NCBI GenBank assembly: GCA_030602145.1
Contig: JAUWAH010000203.1
Span: 1 to 5,444, forward strand
Source: Desulfobulbus sp.
GTDB lineage: Bacteria > Desulfobacterota > Desulfobulbia > Desulfobulbales > Desulfobulbaceae
Direction of reading: 5' to 3'
DNA length: 5,444 nucleotides
The notes beneath the pieces are model-generated. The model searched no databases. It was not told where the DNA came from and saw only the letters and a program-made list of their open reading frames with translations. Each line of letters begins with the position of its first letter. Within the stretch, counting starts at the first letter, position 1. Shown piece after piece: positions 1 to 5,444 of this stretch. Made by a program: the position numbers and the translations under genes.

Positions 1-302
1 ATGCCCATCTCCGGGGTGCGCAGCCGGTCACCCACCTCCCGGCCGTCTACCAGCACGCGGACATCATCCTCGCCGGCCGCTGGCGGCAGCAATTCGATGC
101 GCAGGGTGGCCAGCAGGAGTTCCAGGGGCACGCTGTCGGCCGGATCGACACCCTGTTCCAGGCACTGGAAGGCCACCGCCCGGTACATGGCGCCGGTATC
201 CAGGTAGGTGAAGTGGAGTTTTGCGGCCAGGGCACGGGAGACGGTGGATTTTCCCCCGCCGGACGGCCCGTCGATGGTGACGATCCGGTTACCGGCGCCC
301 AT
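1..302 (-). CDS. cmk: Cytidylate kinase, N-terminal part (cut by left window edge)
   Basis: Cytidylate kinase transfers the ATP gamma-phosphate to CMP or dCMP in the cytoplasm, feeding CTP and dCTP synthesis. I translated this frame by hand: 100 codons from an ATG at 302-300, open to the window edge. Residues 7-20 hold the hydrophobic strand and P-loop ([12 protein letters not shown], Lys18), typical of Cmk. Residues 34-42 (LDTGAMYRA) are the nucleotide-monophosphate-binding signature. Residues 83-98 (strand, DGREV, then LRTPEM) match the segment before the substrate-binding domain of Cmk. About half of the usual roughly 220-230 residues is present. The start lies inside the end of hisC, so the two overlap by 14 bases in different frames, which suggests coupled translation. 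No strong ribosome site is visible; a GGGA lies about ten bases upstream. Family assignment is firm; only the C-terminal half is unseen. Confidence 0.95.
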   Translation of the reverse strand, partial: MGAGNRIVTIDGPSGGGKSTVSRALAAKLHFTYLDTGAMYRAVAFQCLEQGVDPADSVPLELLLATLRIELLPPAAGEDDVRVLVDGREVGDRLRTPEMG

Positions 303-1407
303 AGCCCAGATCCCGCAAGCAGTCGCCCAGGGCGGTCACGAACCGCTGGTTCTCTTCGGCCGTGCCCACGGTAATGCGAATGCATTCCGGATAGCCGTAG
401 GCCTTCATCGAACGAACGATCACCCCCTTGTACAACATGGCCTCGTACAGCCGGGTGGCATCGCCGCCGACGTCGATCAGGAAGAAATTGGTGTACGAGG
501 GATACGGCCGGCACCCCAGTTCGGTCATCGCCCGGCTCAGCCAGGCACGCCCCTCGGCGGTGCCGCGCAGGGTCGTGTTGTAGTGATCGGTATCGTCCAG
601 GGCGGCCAGGGCGCCGGCCTGGGCCACCAGGTTAATGTTGAACGGTTGCCGGACCCGGTGGAGCAGGGAGGCCACGTCACGATGCATGACCCCGAACCCG
701 ACCCGCAGACCGGCCAGCCCGAAGGCCTTGGAGAAGGTGCGCAGGCTGACCACAGCCGGAATCCCCTCGGGATGACGGATAGACGCCATGATGTCGATCC
801 GTTCCGAGGGTTCGACAAAGTCAACGTAGGCCTCGTCGACCACCACGATCACCGACTGCGGCAGGGTGGCGAGAAAGTCGGCAAAAGTCTTTCTGTCGAT
901 CAGGGTGCCGGTGGGGTTGTTGGGGTTATCGATGAAGATCAGCCGGGTGCGATCAGTGACCGCCGCCGCGATCGCCTCCAGATCGTGGTGCATCGCCTTG
1001 AGGGGAACGACCACGTTGCTGCCGCCGCGTACCTGGACAAACTTCTGGTACATCAGAAACGAAGGGTGACTGGTGATCACCGCGTCGCCGGTGCCCACGA
1101 AGGCCTTGACCAGAAACTCGATCACCTCGTTGCTGCCGTTGCCGAGCACGATCTCCTCGGGCGATGCGCCGATCCAGCGGGCCACGGCCTCGGTGAGATA
1201 ATAGCTTGAGCCGTCGGGATAACGGTGCAGGGTGTGCAGCATGGCGCCGATGGCGGCCACTGCCTTGGGTGAAGGACCCCAGGCGTTCTCGTTGGAGGCC
1301 AGTTTGATGGCGTTGGTCACACCGTATTCGCGCTCCAGCTCATCCATGGGTTTGCCGGGCGGGTAGGGGACGATGGCGGCGATGTGTTGGGGAGTGGGAA
1401 GTTGCAT
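289..1407 (-). CDS. hisC: Histidinol-phosphate aminotransferase
   Basis: This 372-residue, class-II, fold-type-I PLP aminotransferase converts imidazole-acetol phosphate and glutamate to histidinol phosphate and 2-oxoglutarate in histidine synthesis. Visible landmarks in order: [10 protein letters not shown] (38-47), YPDGSSYYL (63-71), GNGSNE (89-94), DNPNNPTG (160-167, with the PLP-contacting Asn164), VVDEAYVDF (189-197, Asp191 to the PLP ring nitrogen, Tyr194), [13 protein letters not shown] (223-235, Lys227 forming the Schiff base, Arg235 for phosphate), RVRQPFNIN (251-259) and CIRITVGT (342-349, Arg344 for the substrate carboxylate). Length is normal for HisC. The ATG is two bases after the gatA stop (TGATTATG), with no clear Shine-Dalgarno sequence, so it is probably translated by reinitiation. 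It is not next to other his genes here. Relatives in the same fold can act on other substrates such as aromatic amino acids, but the motif set favours HisC. Confidence 0.95.
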   Translation of the reverse strand: MQLPTPQHIAAIVPYPPGKPMDELEREYGVTNAIKLASNENAWGPSPKAVAAIGAMLHTLHRYPDGSSYYLTEAVARWIGASPEEIVLGNGSNEVIEFLVKAFVGTGDAVITSHPSFLMYQKFVQVRGGSNVVVPLKAMHHDLEAIAAAVTDRTRLIFIDNPNNPTGTLIDRKTFADFLATLPQSVIVVVDEAYVDFVEPSERIDIMASIRHPEGIPAVVSLRTFSKAFGLAGLRVGFGVMHRDVASLLHRVRQPFNINLVAQAGALAALDDTDHYNTTLRGTAEGRAWLSRAMTELGCRPYPSYTNFFLIDVGGDATRLYEAMLYKGVIVRSMKAYGYPECIRITVGTAEENQRFVTALGDCLRDLGYGRR

Positions 1408-1409
1408 AA

Positions 1410-2870
1410 TCAGGCAAGTGAAGGTTTTTTACCGACCAGGCCGGCACGTAGTTCCACATTGTAGGCGGCGCGCAGCAGTTTTTCCTCGTCAAAATGGGCT
1501 GCCTGCAACTGAAGTCCGATCGGCAATCCTTCGCCGTTGAACCCGCAGGGCACCGACAGACCGGGGATGCCGGCCAGGTTGGCGGACAGGGTGAGGATGT
1601 CGGATAGATAGAGCGCCAGCGGATCATCGGCCTTGTCGCCAATCGGCCAGGCCGGGGTCGGCGTCACCGGCGAGACCATCAGATCGCAGGCGGCGAAGGC
1701 GCGGGCAAAGTCATCCTTGATCAGGGTGCGTACCTGGGAGGCCTTCTTGTAGAAGGCATCGTAATAGCCGGAGGAAAGGGCATAGGTGCCGATCAGGATG
1801 CGTCGCTTGACCTCGTCGCCGAACCCCTTCGATCGGCTCCGGCTGTACATTTCGAGCAGGGAGGATGCCGACCGGTCGCGAAATCCGTAGCGAACCCCGT
1901 CGTAGCGGGCCAGGTTGGAGCTGGCCTCGGCTGGCGCGATCAGGTAATAGACGGCGACGCAGTAGTCGGTGTGCGGCAGGGTAACCTCGACGATCTCGGC
2001 ACCGGCATCCTTGAGCATGACTATGCCTTCCCGAACACTCCGTTCCACCTCGGGATCGAGTCCCTGGCCGAAATACTCCCTAGGGATACCGATCTTCATC
2101 CCCTTAAGACCCTCCTGGAGGGCGGAGGTGTAGTCAGGCACCGGCCTGTCGATCGAGGTCGAATCCAGGGGATCGTGACCGCTGATGACCTGCATCATCA
2201 GGGCGCAGTCGCGTACGTCCTTGGTGAGCGGGCCGACCTGGTCGAGCGACGAGGCAAAGGCCACCAGGCCGTAGCGGGAAACCCGGCCGTAGGTGGGTTT
2301 CATGCCCACGGTCCCGCAGAGCGAGGCCGGTTGACGGATCGAGCCGCCGGTATCGGAGCCGAGCGAGGCGAAACATTCGTCGGCGGCAACCGCGGCGGCG
2401 GAACCGCCGCTGGAACCGCCGGCCACATAGCCGGGTTTCCAGGGATTGTTCGGCACCTTGAAGGCGCAGTTCTCGCTGGTGGAGCCCATGGCAAACTCAT
2501 CCATGGCCAATTTGCCCAGCAGCACCGCGCCGGCATCGGTCAACCTGCGGACCGCAGTGGCGTCATAGGGGGCGACAAACCCCTCCAACATCCTGGAACC
2601 GCAGGTGGTCGGCATCGAGGTGGTGCACAACACATCCTTGACAGCCACCGGCAGGCCGCACAGGGGGCCGGCCTGGCCGTTTTTCCTGAGCTGGTCGGCC
2701 TGATGGGCCTGACGCAGGGCGCCGTCCCGGTCCAGGGCCAGGTAGGCCTGTACCGTGGGCTCGACGGCATCGATGCGGGCCAGCACCGATTCGGTAAGCA
2801 TCACCGAACTGACCTGGCCACCATCCAGCAGGCCGAGGGCCTCGTGCAGGGTAAGTGAAGAGTATTCCAT
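1410..2870 (-). CDS. gatA: Asp/Glu-tRNA(Asn/Gln) amidotransferase subunit A
   Basis: GatA is the glutaminase subunit of GatCAB. It releases ammonia from glutamine, and the complex uses it to turn Glu-tRNA(Gln) or Asp-tRNA(Asn) into the correct aminoacyl-tRNA. The 486-residue product has the full amidase-signature core: Lys78 in PVAVKDV, cis-Ser153 in GGSSGGSAAA (151-160) and nucleophile Ser177 in GSDTGGSIRQPAS (171-183), giving the Ser-cisSer-Lys triad. Further family marks are LLGKLAMDEFAMGST (117-131), GTVGMKPTYGRVSRYG just after the core, and PVTPTPAWPIG and GIPGLSVPCGF near the C-terminus. The frame stays open upstream to 3083, but that part reads gatC in the wrong frame. The ATG at 2870-2868 gives the normal GatA N-terminus and length, and AGAAG at 2883-2879 is a plausible ribosome site. 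gatC lies 34 bases upstream and hisC follows after 2 bases. Confidence 0.97.
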   Translation of the reverse strand: MEYSSLTLHEALGLLDGGQVSSVMLTESVLARIDAVEPTVQAYLALDRDGALRQAHQADQLRKNGQAGPLCGLPVAVKDVLCTTSMPTTCGSRMLEGFVAPYDATAVRRLTDAGAVLLGKLAMDEFAMGSTSENCAFKVPNNPWKPGYVAGGSSGGSAAAVAADECFASLGSDTGGSIRQPASLCGTVGMKPTYGRVSRYGLVAFASSLDQVGPLTKDVRDCALMMQVISGHDPLDSTSIDRPVPDYTSALQEGLKGMKIGIPREYFGQGLDPEVERSVREGIVMLKDAGAEIVEVTLPHTDYCVAVYYLIAPAEASSNLARYDGVRYGFRDRSASSLLEMYSRSRSKGFGDEVKRRILIGTYALSSGYYDAFYKKASQVRTLIKDDFARAFAACDLMVSPVTPTPAWPIGDKADDPLALYLSDILTLSANLAGIPGLSVPCGFNGEGLPIGLQLQAAHFDEEKLLRAAYNVELRAGLVGKKPSLA

Positions 2871-2878
2871 GTGATGTA

Positions 2879-2883
2879 CTTCT
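2879..2883 (-). promoter_or_regulatory. Probable ribosome binding site of gatA
   Basis: AGAAG on the minus strand lies eight bases before the ATG at 2870. It is a partial Shine-Dalgarno match in the 34-base gatC-gatA gap and supports the short GatA start over the long open frame that runs up to 3083. Confidence 0.35.
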
Positions 2884-2904
2884 GGTGGGAGGGAAGGGGG
2901 TGAA

Positions 2905-3192
2905 TCAGCCGATGACCCGTGGCACCACGAAGCTCTCGCCGTTTTGCTCGGGTCCGTTGGCCAGGGCCTGTTCCCGGGGCAGCGAGGGACGGACAACGTC
3001 GTCGCGAAAGGCGTTGACCACCTGTTGGGTGTGGGTGGTGGCGACCACGCCGGTCGTGTCCAGTTCGTCGAGCTTGGCCACATAGGTGAGAATGGCGTCG
3101 AGTTGGCCGGTCATCCGGTCCACCTCGGCGTCGGTCAGGTCAAGACGGGCCAGCTTGGCCACATGCCGCACTTCTTCTCGGGTTATTTTCAT
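2905..3192 (-). CDS. gatC: Asp/Glu-tRNA(Asn/Gln) amidotransferase subunit C
   Basis: GatC is the small subunit that wraps around GatA and stabilises the GatA-GatB interface of the tRNA-dependent amidotransferase. The 95-residue protein has the family's standard pattern: MKITREEVRHVAKLARLDL at the N-terminus, an acidic-rich helix to about residue 45 (QLDAILTYVAKLDELDT), then the extended segment with RDDVVRPSLPREQALANGP (64-82) and a C-terminal FVVPRVIG. The length is what GatC normally has. The open frame continues upstream to 3294, but that extension overlaps the preceding regulator gene and has no GatC character, so I use the ATG at 3192-3190. No good Shine-Dalgarno sequence precedes it. 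It is followed directly by gatA, the common gatCA order. gatB is not in this window. Confidence 0.96.
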   Translation of the reverse strand: MKITREEVRHVAKLARLDLTDAEVDRMTGQLDAILTYVAKLDELDTTGVVATTHTQQVVNAFRDDVVRPSLPREQALANGPEQNGESFVVPRVIG

Positions 3193-3207
3193 GGGAATGT
3201 TTGCCGG

Positions 3208-3243
3208 AAAAAACAGTGATAAACTCGAGCGGTTGTCCGCACG
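3208..3243 (-). terminator. Possible weak terminator-like hairpin after the HD-GYP regulator
   Basis: On the minus strand CGTGCGG-ACAA-CCGCTCG (3243-3226) can form a stem of seven positions with one T-T mismatch and a four-base loop. Six T follow at 3213-3208, but 12 bases separate them from the stem, which is longer than in a standard intrinsic terminator. It lies between the regulator stop and gatC, where a boundary between transcription units would make sense. It could equally be a chance stem in a GC-rich genome. Confidence 0.25.
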
Positions 3244-3244
3244 C

Positions 3245-3259
3245 AAACAGCTACTGTTT
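3245..3259. repeat. Perfect inverted repeat centred on the regulator's stop codon
   Basis: AAACAG and CTGTTT form perfect six-base arms around a three-base centre (plus-strand CTA, which is the TAG stop of the HD-GYP gene). The arms do not extend at the next base. It sits a few bases from the 3226-3243 stem, so both could fold in the transcript end. It may be a small hairpin, a protein-binding palindrome or chance. Confidence 0.45.
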
Positions 3260-4306
3260 ATACAGCGAACGGGCGGAAAGAACAACCCCCGCAAAAATTT
3301 CCACCAGCTCGGGATCGAACTGGCTGCCGGCGCAGCGGCGCAACTCGCCCACCGCCTCGGCGGAGGTCAGGTTGCGCCGGTAATTGCGGCGCGAGGTCAT
3401 GGCGTCGTAACTGTCGGCGATGGTTATGATCCGGGTCAGGACTTCCAGGTCGTTGCCGCCGATGCCATCCGGGTAGCCTGAACCGTCGAGCTTCTCGTGG
3501 TGATGGCGGATAATGTCCCGCTCCCGCTCCATGAAGGTCAGGGGTTCGATGATGCTGGCCCCTATTCCGGGGTGTTTCTTGATCAACTCCCACTCCTCCG
3601 GGGTCAGCGCTCCGGCTTTCTGGATGCAGGACAGGTCGATCACCAGTTTGCCGATGTCGTGGAACTGGGATGCCCGCCGCAGTACCGTGATGTCGTCACC
3701 GCTCATGCCGGCAGATTGCCCGAGGAGCAGGGCCAGTTCAGTCACCCGGCGGGTATGCCCGGCGGTATAGCCGTCCTTTTCCTCCATGGCCGTCTGCAAA
3801 CTGGTCATGATCTGGACCGTGGCGTTTTCCAGGTCGTTGCTGTAGCGCTCGAGCAGCATGTTCTTTTGGGCGAGTTCCCGGGTTTTGTTCTGGACCTCGG
3901 CTTCCAATCGTTTCTTGTAGGCCTTTTCCTGGAGGAGGAAATGCCGCTTTTCGGCGGCCCGTTTCACCTTGATGTGGAAAAGTTCGATATCGGCGATCGG
4001 CTTGGTGAGAAAATCGTAGGCCCCGAGGTTGATGGCTTTGACGGCGTAATCCATGGTGCCCGCCCCGGTGAGAAAAAGCACAGGGATATCAATATGCTGC
4101 TGATTAAGCCGCTCCAGGGTCTCAAAGCCGTCCATGTCCGGCATGTTGATGTCGAGGACAATGACATCGAACTCGTCGGATACCCGTTCGAGCACCTGTC
4201 GGCCGGATTCCACCGCCACGACCTCGTGGTGGAACATATGGAGAATTTTTTGGATGGCCGACCGAACCAGCATATCGTCATCCGCTACGAGAATTTTGGC
4301 AACCAT
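3251..4306 (-). CDS. Response regulator with HD-GYP domain (predicted c-di-GMP phosphodiesterase)
   Basis: The 351-residue protein has the RpfG-like layout. Residues 1-120 are a CheY-type receiver: acidic cluster Asp9-Asp11, phospho-acceptor Asp52 (VLDINMPDMDG), Thr80 and Lys102 (FLTKPI). Residues about 115-165 are charged and Leu-rich, a probable helical or coiled-coil linker. Residues about 168-350 are an HD-GYP domain with GHTRRV (183-188), FHDIGK (215-220, His216/Asp217), KHPGIG (244-249), HHEKLDGSGYP (269-279) and IADSYDAMTSRRNYR (296-310). All motif positions expected for an active enzyme that hydrolyses cyclic-di-GMP are present; activity itself is inferred. The start is well bounded, because an in-frame TGA lies at 4315-4313 just before the ATG; GAAGGG at 4314-4309 is a close-spaced ribosome site. 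The receiver implies control by a histidine kinase, but none is in the window. There is no DNA-binding domain or membrane segment, so it should be cytoplasmic. Confidence 0.94.
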   Translation of the reverse strand: MVAKILVADDDMLVRSAIQKILHMFHHEVVAVESGRQVLERVSDEFDVIVLDINMPDMDGFETLERLNQQHIDIPVLFLTGAGTMDYAVKAINLGAYDFLTKPIADIELFHIKVKRAAEKRHFLLQEKAYKKRLEAEVQNKTRELAQKNMLLERYSNDLENATVQIMTSLQTAMEEKDGYTAGHTRRVTELALLLGQSAGMSGDDITVLRRASQFHDIGKLVIDLSCIQKAGALTPEEWELIKKHPGIGASIIEPLTFMERERDIIRHHHEKLDGSGYPDGIGGNDLEVLTRIITIADSYDAMTSRRNYRRNLTSAEAVGELRRCAGSQFDPELVEIFAGVVLSARSLYKQ

Positions 4307-4413
4307 ATCCCTTCAAGCGCGTCGCATCATGCCCTCTCCCCCAATGAAAAAAAGGGGACCAAATGTCAGTGTCCAGAAAAGAGTGTGGCATAAAAGGAGA
4401 TCGAAAAAAAGCA
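4307..4413 (-). other. Intergenic region between deacetylase-like gene and HD-GYP regulator
   Basis: This 107-base gap is visibly richer in A/T runs than the flanking genes. On the transcribed-sense (minus) strand a run of seven T lies at 4410-4404 just after the deacetylase stop, and another at 4353-4347, but neither is preceded by a convincing GC-rich hairpin. It is the only place in the window with room for a promoter for the regulator. No hexamer pair is good enough to call one. The last bases hold the close-spaced GAAGGG ribosome site of the regulator and an in-frame stop that fixes its start. Confidence 0.5.
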
Positions 4414-5444
4414 TTATTCCACCTCGCGGCGCACTTCCTTCCAGGTCTCCCGGCGGGAAAACGATCGAAGGGCCTGTTCGATGGATGGTGTTTGGATCCT
4501 GGTGGTGCGAAGGCGGTGCAGGTCCGCGGGGGGCAGCCACTGGGGATGATCGGCCGCCAGGGGTTCGCCGCACAGTTCTGAGAGCACGGCCATCACTCCC
4601 TGATTCATATTCTCCGGACTGTAGCCGCCTTCCAGGGTCAAAAGTAGCCGGCCCCGGCACACCTCGACCGCCACCTCGACCAGGGATCTGGTCAGGTAGG
4701 CAATTCCCGCCGGTGTCACCCGCATCGATCCGAGCGGATCGCCGGCCATGCAATCAAAGCCGCAGGAAACAAGAATCAGGTCGGGGTGGTAGGTGCGGGC
4801 GAGCGGCACGATGATTTCGTTCATGACCCGGGCATAGGCCTCGTCGCCGTGGCCGCTACTCAGGGGGATGTTCACCGTGTACCCCCGACCGGTTCCCTCG
4901 CCGGTTTCGGACAGGGATCCTGTTCCCGGATAGAGCGGCGATTGATGGATCGAGCAGAACAGCACCTTGTCGATGGCGGCAAAGCTGTGCTGGGTACCGT
5001 TGCCGTGGTGCACATCCCAGTCCACGATCAGAATGCGGTCGACCAAATTCCGGGCCAGCGCCCACCGGGCCGCCACGGCGATGTTGTTGTACAGGCAAAA
5101 TCCCATGGCCCGTTCATTCTCGGCATGGTGTCCCGGGGGCCGAACCAGGCAGAACCCATTGTCGATCTCACCACGCACCAGGCGGCCGACGCCTTCGATG
5201 ACCGCCCCAGCGGCCATCAGGGCCGCAGCCGAGGATGCGGCCGAGGTGCGGGTGTCGCCATCGAGATAGCTGGCGACCCGGTCGGCGGTGGCCGTGATCT
5301 TCCGGATCAATTCCGGACTGTGGTTGAGGGCGATGACGCTCTGATCGGCCGGATCAAAGTTTGGAAAAACAAGGAGGCCGGCTGGTTCCAACCGTTCCAG
5401 TTCCCGGTACACTCTCTCAAGCCGGCCGGCCGATTCGGGGTGGC
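4414..5444 (-). CDS. Histone deacetylase-like zinc amidohydrolase, N-terminus missing (cut by right window edge)
   Basis: This belongs to the arginase/deacetylase-fold family that includes HDACs, AcuC and acetylpolyamine amidohydrolases, which remove acetyl groups from acyl-lysine or acetyl-amine substrates. The window holds 342 codons and a TAA stop. The frame continues to the edge and begins HPESAGRLERVYRELE, which is the family's conserved HPE..RL segment, so the GTG at 5412-5410 is internal and only some 20-25 N-terminal residues should be missing. Counting from the first complete codon: tandem His105-His106 (RPPGHHAENERAMGFCLYNN), zinc ligands Asp143 and His145 (VDWDVHHGNGTQ) and Asp230 (SCGFDCMAGDPLG), and the transition-state Tyr274 (LEGGYSPEN). 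The catalytic set is complete. The physiological substrate cannot be read from the sequence. The gene is upstream of the HD-GYP regulator on the same strand, with a 107-base gap. Confidence 0.93.
   Translation of the reverse strand, partial: HPESAGRLERVYRELERLEPAGLLVFPNFDPADQSVIALNHSPELIRKITATADRVASYLDGDTRTSAASSAAALMAAGAVIEGVGRLVRGEIDNGFCLVRPPGHHAENERAMGFCLYNNIAVAARWALARNLVDRILIVDWDVHHGNGTQHSFAAIDKVLFCSIHQSPLYPGTGSLSETGEGTGRGYTVNIPLSSGHGDEAYARVMNEIIVPLARTYHPDLILVSCGFDCMAGDPLGSMRVTPAGIAYLTRSLVEVAVEVCRGRLLLTLEGGYSPENMNQGVMAVLSELCGEPLAADHPQWLPPADLHRLRTTRIQTPSIEQALRSFSRRETWKEVRREVE

Noticed and set aside
208..1209. 333-codon plus-strand open frame opposite hisC
   Set aside because: It lies in exact codon register with hisC on the other strand, where codon positions 1 and 3 swap; GC-rich third positions keep such frames open. 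The translation has no recognisable domain, while hisC is unmistakable.
1971..2858. 295-codon plus-strand open frame opposite gatA
   Set aside because: It is in exact antisense codon register with gatA; its Gly/His/Arg-rich translation looks like a mirror of a GC-rich gene.
2871..3083. Upstream extension of the gatA frame to 3083
   Set aside because: The added 71 residues are gatC read in another frame, rich in Pro/Trp/Ser and unlike GatA N-termini; the ATG at 2870 gives the family length.
3193..3294. Upstream extension of the gatC frame to 3294
   Set aside because: It would overlap the end of the regulator gene and adds residues absent from GatC proteins.
4337..4358. TCCCC/GGGGA inverted repeat around a poly-A/T run in the 107-base gap
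   Set aside because: The stem is only five pairs with a 12-base loop, and the T-run is inside the loop rather than after the stem, so it is not an intrinsic terminator.
4341..4369. Sigma-70-like promoter before the regulator (CTGACA with a 17-base spacer on the minus strand)
   Set aside because: The -35-like hexamer is good but the matching -10 position reads CATTGG, which is a poor match to TATAAT.
4354..4374. Sequence with GGAC...GTCC ends and TGTCAGTGTCC, resembling small palindromic elements seen in some bacterial intergenic regions
   Set aside because: The arms are only four bases, there is a single copy in the window, and no transposase is nearby; a genome-wide copy count would be needed to call it a repeat family.
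3497..4393. 298-codon plus-strand open frame opposite the HD-GYP regulator
   Set aside because: It is in the same antisense register, without family motifs or a ribosome site.

Overview
The window holds six protein-coding genes, all read from the minus strand, so transcription runs from high to low coordinates. Coding density is high, with only two gaps longer than 50 bases. The base composition is GC-rich. The protein types (GatCA amidotransferase, a CheY/HD-GYP response regulator, a bacterial histone-deacetylase-like hydrolase) point to a Gram-negative, probably deltaproteobacterial (Desulfobacterota-like) chromosome. That placement is an inference from gene content and style and was not tested by any search.

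In order of transcription the layout is: (a) 5444-4414, a zinc-dependent histone-deacetylase/acetylpolyamine-amidohydrolase family protein whose N-terminus lies beyond the right edge; (b) a 107-base gap; (c) 4306-3251, a receiver plus HD-GYP response regulator, a predicted cyclic-di-GMP phosphodiesterase; (d) a 58-base gap with inverted repeats; (e) 3192-2905 gatC and 2870-1410 gatA, two of the three subunits of the tRNA-dependent Asp/Glu amidotransferase; (f) 1407-289 hisC, histidinol-phosphate aminotransferase, starting two bases after the gatA stop; (g) 302-1 cmk, cytidylate kinase, overlapping the end of hisC by 14 bases and cut by the left edge.

gatC-gatA-hisC-cmk is very tightly packed (34-base gap, 2-base gap, 14-base overlap) and is most simply read as one housekeeping operon serving translation (amidation of misacylated tRNA), histidine synthesis and CMP/dCMP phosphorylation. 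The two upstream genes are spaced further apart and are of a regulatory or catabolic kind; they may be separate transcription units.

I see no mobile element, CRISPR array, tRNA or rRNA. The window looks like an ordinary core-genome stretch and I do not find a convincing undescribed system in it. The points most worth checking are the absence of gatB beside gatCA, the regulator/deacetylase neighbourhood, and the inverted repeats around the end of the regulator gene.
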